Below, in pieces: positions 1 to 11,912 of a stretch of 64,000 bases of DNA. Below the pieces are notes generated by a model. The model was not told the origin of the DNA, ran no database searches, and worked only from the letters and a program-made list of their open reading frames with translations. The position numbers and the translations under genes were made by a program. How positions within the stretch are numbered: the first letter of the stretch is position 1; each line of letters begins with the position of its first letter. Source of the DNA: Lepas anatifera (lineage: Eukaryota > Arthropoda > Thecostraca > Lepadidae); the NCBI GenBank assembly GCA_034440635.1, contig JAOTON010001478.1, positions 1,860,001 to 1,924,000 on the forward strand, given 5' to 3'.

Positions 1-202
1 GCGGATCCAGCCGGTCGGTTTGGGAGGGGCAGACCAAAGTCGAAAAGCAAAAAAAACGTCACGCAGTAAAAAGCTGTGCTACCAATATCACTTGCCGGTT
101 GAATTTTGGGTATTTGAGGTGAAAAGCTAAAAAAAACGTCACGGGGTGAAAAAACTATGGGCTCGAGATACTTCTTCCTATCCAAGGCTGGCTATACTAT
201 GA

Positions 203-345
203 CTGGCTATACTATACTATAACTGAGAATTATTGATATTTACTCCATGATTCTGATGAAGGGCTGTGCCCGAATATATAATCTTCAGTGTTTTTTTACA
301 TTTCCGGATTCGAGGGGACAGGCCAGGGAACACCTTATCAACTCA
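203..345 (+). mobile_element. Solo terminal fragment of Penelope-like element 1
   Basis: This stretch is nearly identical to the 3' terminal part of the Penelope-like element at 21436-26324 (compare 26190-26324), including the CTGATGA, GGGCTGTGCCC and final AACTCA blocks. No coding part is attached. It shows that the element family has other copies nearby and marks the same terminus as the dimer. The 5' boundary is approximate. Confidence 0.8.
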
Positions 346-850
346 TGTTCTGTTTGAAGTTGAGAGTTGAAACACCAAAATCTTGCTTATAAACTAAAAA
401 GGAGTAGGGGAAAAAGGAGGTCGATCGCTTTGGGGGTCAAAAACATAGTGTTGCCCCGAGCTTTTCCGTTTGGGGAATGCCTTTCCCCACCCTGGATCCA
501 CCACTGGCCAATTTACCACCCAAAAGGCGGCCAGTGCCAATGTAAAACGCGTTTAAAAAAGGATTTGTAAATGCTTATTTTCATGAAAGCTTCCTCTTAG
601 TGAGCACATGTTCACGTTTACCATCAAGCATATTTCGGGCCAGCTAACGACTGGCACCTTGGTAGAAAATGCTGAAAGCACCCACTGACACTAAAGAAGC
701 ACGATGAGCAAATAATACAGGTATATTCGGTCATGGCGAAAACTGTGGTGTCGTATCCACCACCTCCACTTATCACAGTTGTCCTGGCCAACTGCTCCAT
801 ACTGAAATAGCCGATTGACGCTAACCTGAGCCTCATAGGCCGCAGAACCT
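346..850. other. No recognised feature
   Basis: Unique-looking sequence with short open frames only. I see no splice-flanked exon, TIR or tandem repeat. Confidence 0.5.
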
Positions 851-1550
851 CTGCGGGCCTGGGACCCTGAGTTTTTGGTGACTTCCCTGAGTTTATATCG
901 AGTCCCCTCAGCTAATCTGGGACCGCTTTAGTTAACCAGGCCCTCACACTGAAATTGAAACCTATGTGTCGCCGCTGAAGCCTATTATGCTTTTCGGGGC
1001 CCTTTTATTGATATAGGGCCCTCTCAACAGGTCCTGGGCCCTCTGAGCTAAAAGTTGGAGCTCTGAGCTCTGAGCCCCAAGCTGGATTAGTGTCCCTTAA
1101 GCTGGTCAGGGTCCCCTGGGTTGGTACCGTTTTCGTTTAACTGATATAGATCCCTTCAGCTTGTTTGGGGCCCGTTGTGCGTATCTGGGCACTAGTTCGT
1201 CGAGGCACCCAGCTAGTCTGGCCCTATTAGTTTTATGGGCCTTCTGAGCTGCTGCAGGGTCCCCTCAGAGTGTCTGGGCCCCATGAGTTGAAAATTGGAC
1301 CCCTGGGTTAATTTTTAGTCCCTGAGCGTATTTAGAAACCGTTTAAATAGGTAGGCACCCCACGCTGGTCTTGAGAATCCTGTGTTGGCACTGAGGTCAA
1401 ATGAGCTCGTTGGGGGCCCTTATCTGGGCCCCCTTAACTGGCACGGGCCCCTCAGCTGATTTTGGAGACCCAAAATCCCTCCTACCGGATTCCACCCACG
1501 CCAGATTTCCTGACTCCCTGAGGGCCCCTGGGGGCCATTGGGGATTTTTC
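850..1550. repeat. Degenerate GC-rich tandem repeat, about 21-bp period
   Basis: Blocks of the type GGGCCCCTGAGCTNNTCTG recur with a period near 20-22 bp but much divergence. The core GGGCCCCT is shared with the satellites at 53.9-60.4 kb, so this looks like an old array of the same style. Open frames through it are by-products of low stop-codon density. Confidence 0.55.
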
Positions 1551-1689
1551 CCGCGATCAGCGCTGGGGTCCCTCCCCCGAGACAAAGCTTACAACATGTC
1601 TCTGTCTCTATACTCTAGCGTCTGCCAGAGTTGAGCTAGAATCATTTTAGGCACAATTCGCTTCCTCTCGTTACGGCGAATCATCGAAT

Positions 1690-2690
1690 AATGTATAATA
1701 TGACTATACTAGGTTAAAACATAAAAATGACCTGACCTAAGGTTAGGTCAAGGCCACCATCTAGCCTAGCATAGTCAGTATGCATATCAATCAACTCACA
1801 GTAACAATAAAAAATGGTATCAAAATACGGGTTTTATCGATATTTCCTGCAAAGCCATTGATCCAAGTCTTAAAACCTACTTAGGAAGCCCCAGATGAAC
1901 TCTCAGAGGTAACATGTCTAAACTTGCAACATGAACCGATAAAGAGGCCTAGGGTACTATGATTTGGGGAATCCGAAGGTATTTCAAGCGGCGTCTGCAG
2001 ACATAGAGCAATTGTTCGGCAAATTTCCGTTTTACCCCATGCATTTTCAATGGAGAGGTCATGATTCGTACCTGTCCCTAGGTCATCGATGGGAAAAATC
2101 CTGGAATAAATTTATTAGTACTTTTTGGGCCCATTATATGGTACAAGTTGGAATTCGATAGATTCACCCTTTTCTTACTTACGCCAACTTAAACATTTTT
2201 TGGGGTGAGGTCACTTGACCTGCACTGATGACCTGACCTGAGATGACACAACCTTAAATTTTGAGGGAAAGTTGCGGAAGTGATCAATGATAAGGTGTGA
2301 CAAGTACTGTGTCGCTTCGCGCCGACGCTTTTTCGTGCCACTTGGAGACCTCGAAGGGGTGTTCAAGCACACCCCAACGGGCCGCAACGGGGCGCGAATA
2401 CTCTAGAACAGGGCTGAGGCCAAAAGGGAAGGCTCTAAACAATGTCTGAAATTTTGAGGTCAAGGTCCTTCAATGTCATTGACCTATTACGGCACAACCC
2501 AACATATTATGCCTAATTTACGCTATAACTAGCGCTGCGCCCAAGCTTACCAATGACTTTTGATCAAGCCTTGATCATCAAGGCCAGTCACCTTTAAAAT
2601 TGACCTGTGACCTTGATCTAAACACTGAATAACCTTAACTTTGATGTAAGAGCATACGTTATAATAGGTGTCGTAACATTATGCAACGTC
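1690..2690. mobile_element. Decayed AGGTCA-rich MITE sequence
   Basis: Contains many TGACCT/AGGTCA half sites. The part at about 1990-2400 is closely similar in the same orientation to 18940-19330 (shared blocks include GACCTGACCTGAGAT and a hairpin-like TCGCTTCGCGCCGACG). It belongs to the family whose intact copy is at 7882-8728. Ends are not clear here. Confidence 0.6.
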
Positions 2691-2694
2691 ATTT

Positions 2695-5290
2695 AGGGGC
2701 TGTCCAGGAGTAACTGTGCTCATCAGGGACACCTATGCTCTCTGGAGGGGCCTTTGCTTCGATGAGGCACTTGTGCCACCCAGGGGCGCCTTCGCTCCCC
2801 AATGGACGCAACCTAGCTATCCAGGGGCATCTTTGCTGTTCCGGGGGTGCCTTTGATACCCAGTGCCCAAGGGGAGCTTTTTCTTATCCAGGTTCACCTT
2901 GGTATTGAGGGGCGTATTTTTATTCAAGGTAACCTATACTACCCAGTGGCGCCTACCCTATGCAAGGGGCGCTTAGGCTATCCAGGGGGCGGCAATTTGC
3001 TATACATAGGGCGCCCTTATGCTCTCCATGGGCACCTCATTCAGAGGGTGCCTCTGATATTCAGGGGCGCTTTTCCTATCAGCAGGGTACCTGTGCCATC
3101 TTGGGGCTATTCTTATCAAGGGACACTGCTGTTATTCAGAAATACCTACACCACTGTCGAGAGTCGCCTTTGCTACCCAGAGGCGCCTTTACTTCTTAGG
3201 AAGTTTGGCGCCCATGCTTTAAGGAGTGCTTTGGCATCGATTGATTGCTCTATTATTGGGCTTAGGTGCGCGTGAACCTTGAGCTCATGTAGCGCCCATA
3301 TTGTTGCTAAGGAACACTTATGCTATCAAAGGGCGCCTTTGCTATCCAGGGCCTCTGTTTTATTCAAGGCAGTCTGTTCTATCTACGGGCATCTGATATT
3401 TCGGGGGCGGTGCCTAGGTTATTCAGGAGGCGGCTTTTTTCTCCACAGGGGCGCACTATTGCTTTCCAGGGGCGCCGTTACTGCCCAGGGGTGTCTTTCT
3501 ATCCAGGGGCGCATATGCTGTCTAGGTATATTTTTCAATCACAGACATGATTGAAATACATGCCCCTACGTTATCCTGGGGTGCTTTTTGTCTCCGGTAA
3601 GGCGCTATTTTTCTCTTCCGGGCACCAGTTTATCCAAGGGCACCTATGCTGTCCAGAGAAACTTTGTTATCTAGGGCTGCCTTCGCTGTTAAGGGGCACC
3701 TTTGCTACCCAAAGGGAGCATTTTACTTTCCTGGAGTGCCTATTTCCATCTAAGGGGCGCATATGCTATCTTTGAGCGCCTTTGCAAACATGGGGCGCAC
3801 TTTTCTATCCAGGGGCGCCTTTGCACTTGAGGGGGCGCCTCTGCAATCCAGGAGGAGCCCAAAATAGATGGAGAATAAGAATTCTGAAATAAGGCGCTCG
3901 AACACTGAAATAAGGTGCCTAATTATCAGAAAGAGGCGCTCATCTGCTGAACGGGGATGACTGCTGGTTGGTGAGGGCAGCGTTCTCGGAAGTGAGGCGC
4001 ACATACTGAAAAAGGCACCCGGTTGCAGCGATGGAGCACTAAGCCTTCAGTTATAGGTTAATGAAATGTGGTTAAAGGCAGTCCATGCTCAAATTGAGCG
4101 CTCGAGCCCTGTAACAGATCGCGCGGCTGTCGGACAGGTGTGCCAAACCATAGACAGTAGGGCAGCTGAAGATGGAAAGGGACGCCTATGATATCCTGGG
4201 GGCGCCTGTACTCTCAGGCGAGGCGCTTGTTTTCTTTCTCAGGCGCCTAGTTTATCCATGGCCGCCTATGCTGTCCAGATAATCTATTTCAAGAAGGGTT
4301 AACTTTGCTGTCCAGGGGCGCCTTTGCTATCCAAGGGCGCATATGCTATCTGTAGGGCGCTTTATGCAAAGGGCGCCTAGGCTGTCCAAGGGCGCCGTCC
4401 TAACCAAAGGCCGCCTTTCACTTTCCCTGAAGTGCCCATTTCTGTGTGAGGGGTGCATATATTATCTAGGAGTGCCCTTGATATACGGAGACGCCTTTTT
4501 GTCCAGCGGCGCCTTTGCTCTTGAGGGGCGCTGCTCCAATCCAGGGTAGCTGAAGATGGATAAGGGACATCTATGTTATACAGGGGGAGCCTGTACTTTC
4601 CAATGGGGCGCTCATTTTCCTTCTCAGGCACCTAGTTTACCTAGGGGGCGCCTACGCTATCCAAAGGCGCCTTTACTACCGAAGGGGTGCCTTCCTAGGG
4701 GCGCTTTGTTACCCAGGGGCACCTTTGCTGTCCACAGCACTTGTGCTATCCAGGGTTGTCTTTGCTGTCCAGGGGCGCCTTTGCTATCCAAGGGTGCATA
4801 TGATATCCGTAGGGCGCTTTTTCCAGTGGGTGCCTAGGCTATCAAAGGGCGCCTTTTTCTACCCAAGGTGAGCATTTTATTTTCCTATAGCGCCTATTTC
4901 TATCTAAGGAGCGCTTATGCTGTCCAGGGCACCTATGTTACCAAGATTTGCCTTTGCTGCCCAGGGGCGCCTTTCTTAGCCAAGGGCGCATATGATATCC
5001 GTAGGGCGCTTCATCCAGGGGGTGCCTAGGCTATCCAAAGGCGGCTTTTCTATCGAATGGGTGCCCTCCTTGGGGCGCCTTTGCTACCAAGGGGCGCCTC
5101 TACTGTCCACAGCACTTGTGTTATCCAGGGTTGTCTTTGCTGTCCAGGGGCGCCTTTGCTATCCAAGGGTGGATATGACATCCGTAGGGCGCTTTTTCCA
5201 GTGGGCGCCTAGACTATCAAAGAGCGCCTTTTTCTACCCAAGGTGAGCATTTAATTTTCCTAAGGCGCCTATTTCTATCTAAGAAATATC
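2695..5290 (+). repeat. 20-bp satellite with 375-bp higher-order repeat
   Basis: The basic unit is about 20 bp (CCAGGGGCGCCTTTGCTAT with variants). Units are arranged in a higher-order repeat: the marker ACCCAAGGTGAGCATTT recurs at 4861 and 5236, 375 bp apart. The left part, 2695-4370, is more diverged and interrupted near 3850-4180. The 4370-5290 part recurs in reverse complement at 62440-64000. Reading frames through it are not genes. Confidence 0.85.
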
Positions 5291-6470
<1,180 letters not shown>

Positions 6471-6471
6471 G

Positions 6472-6603
6472 GCTGTGACGCGGCACCCCTGGCCGCCCTG
6501 TTTAGACCAGCGTCGTCGCCGGAGGGGAGTGGTCAGCTGGGGGCCGCCAGCCAGCCTCAGCTGACCATGGAGACTGGCGCCGTGACGTCACCGGAGCTCA
6601 CTG
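6472..6603 (+). CDS. Exon of the PDZ protein gene (exon a)
   Basis: The reading starts in phase 1 after CTCTCTCCAG and ends in phase 1 before GTGAGC, giving 43 full codons without a stop. The product is Ser/Pro/Ala/Gln-rich linker-like sequence with no recognised domain, starting CDAAPLAALF and ending TSPELT. The final G joins with AT of the exon at 17241 to give Asp, so the two are compatible, but the 10.6-kb gap may hide further exons. Upstream exons would lie to the left. The strong acceptor and donor support an exon on this strand; its membership of the PDZ gene is inferred from strand, order and phase. Confidence 0.6.
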
Positions 6604-7471
6604 GTGAGCGCTGATTGGATGGCAGGCCCGGGCCCATGGTTCGTGGTTTCTCCTCGATTCAGGGGGGTCTGGATGGGCAGGAACAGGTAACGGTTTGGGC
6701 TGTTTACCATCCCCCTTCCGGCACGCTAAAGTGTGTTGCTTGCATTGCATTTGCAAAGCGGAGCTCGACGGTCGAATAAATATTTGCATTGATCTCGTTA
6801 TGCGGATAAGATTTATGCTTGTTGAGATTAAATCTGTATCGTAGAGGTCAGCTTGGCACAACGTTTCAGTTTTTGTTCCATTCCGTCCCGTGCAAATATC
6901 TCCCGTGGCATACTGTCCCGGAAAAGTTATCCAACAAATCGCCATTCTCTATCCAGTTTCATTTTCCCCAAAAGTTGTATTTCCCTTTATTACTTTCCCA
7001 GTGCATGTACCGCCTTCACGCGTTAGCGTTATGACCGTTGCTTTGCTGCGAGTCCCATTCAGTAGGATCAACACGGTTGGGGGTGGACTATTTTTTTCGG
7101 GTGCCTCTCACCTTCAGTGCGTATGTGACCACATGCCTCCTCACTGACCTGTTGGGTACAGTCACTCCGAATTTAGGGCCCAGGTGTGCGAGCCTTTGTC
7201 AGAGCTCCCAGTTGACAGAATGTAAAGGTCCTGGTGTGAAATGTATTTAGGCTAGGATCGGGAGTTTTCTTTACTGGGGCAATGTAGTCCTTCATCAATG
7301 TGCTTCCGCTGACTTATTTACGATGTATCTGCCTGTGTCTCTCTCTCTTTTAGAGGCGACTGCAAATCATCTTATAATACTAAACGTCACGATACAGACA
7401 GTAAAATGACCTTTCCATAGGGAAAGCTTTTATTCTTCGGAAAGCTTGTGGCAAGGTCATTATGGGTAAGC
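6604..7471. other. Intron sequence, nothing recognised
   Basis: Non-repetitive sequence following the donor at 6604. Short frames only. Confidence 0.45.
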
Positions 7472-7475
7472 TTAA

Positions 7476-7881
7476 CACGCGCCCCATTGGGGGGGGGCGA
7501 ATTTCGCCCCCCTCCTGGTTTTCCCCGGATAAAGCAAACAGGAAGAAACGCAGAACAACGAAACTTACAGTACCTTATCCCTAATAAATTCTACGCATTT
7601 TACAATTTTTTTAGGTCAGGTCATGTCAGGTCAAGGAGCTATCTAAGGTCAAGTGACCCGACCTCAAAACCTAAAATTACGAGTTTGAAGCGGCGCATAA
7701 AGAGCATCAGCCAGCCGATCAGTTTGAAACTTTCATAATATGATAAGACTATTAGGGTCTACAAATCTGCTATCTCGGAATTTTGATATTGTTGACCTAA
7801 GGTGGGGTCAATTTTTTGGTCACCCCATTATGTCTATGGAGAAAAATATAATGGGTTTGTTTTTGGTAAATACGCGATAGA
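7476..7881. mobile_element. TTAA-flanked MITE, decayed copy
   Basis: Begins TTAACACGCGCC at 7472 with a G-run/C-run hairpin and holds AGGTCA-type half sites. It ends at or near the TTAA at 7882 that opens the next copy, so the two elements appear to abut and share a target site. The right terminal repeat is badly eroded. Confidence 0.5.
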
Positions 7882-7885
7882 TTAA

Positions 7886-8724
7886 CACGCGCATTGAGGG
7901 GGCGGGTACCCGCCCCCCTCGGGTTTTTCGGAGATAGTAGAAAAACGGCGGCGCGTAGCGCCGCCGTACTTGGTATACCTTTTCCCTCATCTTTTTTACA
8001 ACTTCTGTGAAAATTTTAAGGTTAGGTCATCTCAGGTCAGGTCACCAGTACAGGTCAAGTGACCCGACCTCAAAAAAGTTTAAGATAGCATAAGTCGGAG
8101 CAGGGTGAACTTATCCGATTGAAACTCATATCACATAATGGCCCCACCGAGTTCTCTAACATATTTTCCGGTATTTTTGATATCGATGACCTAAGGTCAG
8201 GTACGAGGCATGACCTCTCCATTGGAAATACATGGGAAAAATGGTTTTTACGGAATAACTCAGTAACGGATGGTGATAGAGCATTTATTTTAGCTGCATT
8301 AGACTCGCCTGGGCTTTGCGGTTCTAATGATATGCATTTTATATAATTTGACCCTGACCTGACCTCAGGTCAGGTCAAATCCTTGATTTGACCTAGCAAG
8401 GTCAAATTATATATCATTCGATTTGGCTTGCTAAGAGGATTCATATGGTTCAAGTCGTTTTGCTCTATCTTTACTTGTTCAGATGTAATGCCCGAAAAAC
8501 TGAATTTTACATGTTATCCCTATGACGGGCATGTTTTGACCTCTCGTGACCTTAAATGTGACCTGACAAAAAAATGGTTCAAATGCTCTCGATGGAGAAG
8601 TGGATGGGCAGCCCAACGCCGTTTACCGTTTTTCGCTACCTACCGTGGTTCTCGAGATCTTAGGGGGCGGGTACCCGCCCCCCCGTCAATGCGAAGGTGG
8701 CTCAGACCCCCGTCAATGCGCGTA
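7886..8724. mobile_element. TTAA-flanked MITE (AGGTCA-rich family), most complete copy
   Basis: Flanked by TTAA at 7882-7885 and 8725-8728. Terminal inverted repeats are CACGCGCATTGA and its complement, with one mismatch. A subterminal perfect hairpin (ACGGCGGCGC, loop GTA, GCGCCGCCGT) lies near 7945. The body has dozens of TGACC/GGTCA half sites, including a 23-bp palindrome at 8355-8377. No protein is encoded. The TTAA target suggests mobilisation by a piggyBac-type transposase, which is inference. A copy split by a LINE lies at 42857-46404. Confidence 0.8.
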
Positions 8725-8729
8725 TTAAG

Positions 8730-10290
8730 CTGAAAATGCTCAAACGGTGTATTCTTACCACAATCTTGACCATAATGTTGAGTTTTTTACCATCTGACCT
8801 CTCAAAGGTCATATCAGGTCACAGGAGCATACAGTGATTGTTTTGCCAATAACTTCTCACTAAAAGTTATTGGCAAGAAGATCATTACGTAAGAGCCGCT
8901 TGGACTGGACGGACGTGTTTTTGGAGCGTCGTGGTATTACTTCCATAACTTCTTTAAAAGTGGAAAAAGCAGATGGTGTTATAGAGCGTCTGTAAGAGAA
9001 AAGTTTAAAGATCCTAAATATTTCAATTGTGTTCAATTATGGTTAGATATTGACTGTGTTGAGGTCATATCAAGTTGGCCATATTTTCAGAATTCAAAAG
9101 AACTTAAGTATTTTTCGACAAGTTCATCAGCAAGTTTTCTGCTCGATTTTCAACTTCTGTGACCTCGTGACAAAAATAATCACTGTTCTCCCGTTCTCAA
9201 TAGCCATAAGTGGCAAAAATTTGACAGGCTTACGTAGCCCTGTGACGTCAACATAATAAAGAGAACGTTACAACGGACATGAAACGAAGTTGTAAGGTTT
9301 GCATGTTTATTACATAAATCCAAGAACCAAGTGCAAGAATTCCCTCTTTACAACTCGAGAATTATCATGACTAACACAAGTCATTGAAAATCCAGAAGTC
9401 AAAATCCAGAAGAAGAAGAAGACAGAAATGTGATTGTTGTGAACAATAATGAAAATCTAACTCCGAGGCCGAACCAAGATCAGACAAGTTGAGCGAAAAA
9501 GGTGATTCGCGGTGAACTTTTTGGAATTTTGAATCCGAGGCCGTACCAAGAGATCTTCTAGTTGCATCATAAGGAACACGCCTTCAAACTAGAGCAACCG
9601 GTAGTGGTACTAGTATCACTCCACACACACTGGTATCTAAGAAGAATAATTTGGCCGCTGCTTTCTCGGAGGACAAACTTTCCCTCTTGGTTGGAGGTCA
9701 GCTGTGTTTTTCAACTTTTTTAGCTCTCAGTGGTGCGTTATCATCAACAGTCAGACACTTATATTCCTCTTGGTTGTTATCTGCACCAGGTAAAACCGGT
9801 AAGTGGCTGTGGTGTTGTTCTCAAGAGCCCTTTCGGCAACTCGCGGAGCGCTCTTGGCATCTGAGAAAAAATCAGTAATTATTTGCTGCCTTTCATGCGG
9901 CAGGTGAATTGCTTTGCTCTTATTGGGATAAACATTAAGTTGTTCTATTCCCTTCAAAGCCACATGTCGTAAATCACAAGTTTCCGCCTCAAACCCACTT
10001 GTCAGGTAGCAAGTGTCGTTGTCTTTTTCTAAGTCTTCGTTAAGGTAAGCTAAGCTAAGCCTTACTGAGCCAACGTAACGGGGATTGGCTTTACCAGCGA
10101 AGTGCAGTGGGGTCAGTTAGTTTTGTCTTCATTTCAGTTCTGTGCAGGAGTGCTTGATTTTTTTCTCCAACTTTGATTTGTGGACCATCCCTGTCCCATA
10201 TCTTCTAAGAATGTGCTATTAGTTACCTGATGTTGGACTGACTGACTTCCTTCCCATTTACTACGGGCCTGACTGACAACACCGACCTCT
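8730..10290. other. Intron sequence, nothing recognised beyond short repeats
   Basis: 8730-9250 still carries scattered AGGTCA half sites and may be MITE debris. 9250-10290 shows no gene-like frame that I recognise. Confidence 0.4.
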
Positions 10291-10502
10291 CGTTTGACGA
10301 CGCATACTCCCCTAAACTATCTCGTTGCTCTGGTCTCCGACTTTTGCTATGTTGAGATTACTGCATTAATTACTCCGCTTGTGCCACTGATAGTTTATGA
10401 TCAGTTCAAAGTAAATCTTATATTCATCTCAGTTTTTATCAAATCAAATCAAAAACCGACTAACAGTAACTGCAAAAAAACTACTGATCAGATTTTTCTA
10501 AA

Positions 10503-11776
10503 ATGGCACCTGTCAACTCGAAATATGTGGACTCCCGCTTTGATCGCCTTACCGAGGAAAACTATTCCCTGAAAAAGGAAGTAGAAAACCTAAAATCCGT
10601 GGTCAATGAACTGAAGTCTGAACTTCAAGGACTTCAATTTGTGGTCTCGGAAAACATTGTGCGCAGGGAGGTAGTGGAAAAGGACTTGACTTTGGTCAAC
10701 TCCAAATGTACAAAAGTTGAGGCTAGTCTCGCATCTGTGACCACTACATGTTATGCAGTTGCTACTGACCAGGCAGCCATCCGTAAAGCTGTAGAGGTTC
10801 AAGCCCAATACAGCAGGCTTTCGACCCTACTTCTCTCGGGCGATGCAATCCCTCCTCCCCAACCGGGTGAGAATACCCTCAGTGGAATTTTATCAGTGAT
10901 CCGGGAGTACCTGGGGATCTCCATACATCCCCTGGCCATTTCGGCCTGTCACCGTCTACGCAATCAAAGCACAGTTCTCCTCCGATTTGTAAATCTTCAT
11001 GAGCGTGAGGCAGTTTACAGACAGCGTACCAGACCAACCAAAAGGGGACTTGCTGTACATGAGAGCCTCACAGCTGAGCGGATGGCAGCGGTCAGGACTT
11101 TAAAGGACCTTCACTACCCCAGGGAAAGCTCCCCACTCCTAACCCATTACACGAACCGGGCACGGATATTTGTAAAACCCAAGGGTTGCACGAAGGCATT
11201 TGAGGTAGAGGTGGTTGCAACCAGGGAGGACATTTTGGCTTTATGTAGAGCAGCTGGTGCTGGTATTCAAACCAACCCTAGTGCCATGAGAATGACCCAG
11301 TCATCCCCACCGTCTCAGACTGCCTCTGGACCCACGGGTGAGACTGAGCGGGCCCCAGCGGCCACACCTTCTGCAGATGCAGCTGATGCCCGTCGTGTAT
11401 CCTTGCCCTCGGTGCAGCAGAATTGCTGCTCCTTTCCTAAGCGTCCAGACTTGGAGTCAACCTCTGGCCCCCTGGGAGCCCTGTATCTAGTGGGTCAACT
11501 CTGGGATCAGGTACCAATCATCTGGAGACAAATCCTGTTACCTCTATCTCAGTGCGGACCTCTGCCTCCGGGGGGCCTCCTGCCCAACTATCTACTTCTA
11601 TAGTTGCTCAGACTGCTGGGTCATCAGGGCAAGGCGACACAAACCTCGGTAAATCCCGGGGGTTCCAAGAAGGTGTGGGGGATGGCACTAGGCCTACAGT
11701 CCTGGCTGCCTCAAAGAAGAGCAAAAGACTGGGTAATCGAAGCTCAGGCACATCTTCTCAAACTGGCAAGCGTTAA
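10503..11776 (+). pseudogene. LINE ORF1 protein (coiled coil plus RNA-binding region)
   Basis: In families of this type ORF1p binds the element RNA. Residues 15-50 form a heptad-rich coiled coil (SLKKEVENLKSVVNELKSEL). Around residues 150-175 is the block ISACHRLRN followed by TVLLRFVNLHERE, which resembles the RRM-like region of LINE ORF1 proteins. The first frame ends at 11603, but a second frame from about 11550 to 11776 continues with a Ser/Gly/Lys-rich tail, so one frameshift near 11550 is likely. The start ATG at 10503 follows directly on the duplicated RT-derived leader. Clade is not assigned. Confidence 0.65.
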
Positions 11777-11912
11777 ACAATGTAATCATATGTTGGTCAG
11801 TTCAACATCTTTTCATGATTCCTCTTTCAATTGTTTTTTGTGCGGATCTCTGTTAGCCAGTTAAGGTAACAGAGTCATTTCAAGTGTTTACGAGAGAATA
11901 TTTGATTTATTC

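Noticed and set aside
2847..3275. Series of 70-140-codon frames in the GGGGCGCC satellite
   Set aside because: Same artefact; the identical frames reappear inverted at 63.4-64 kb.
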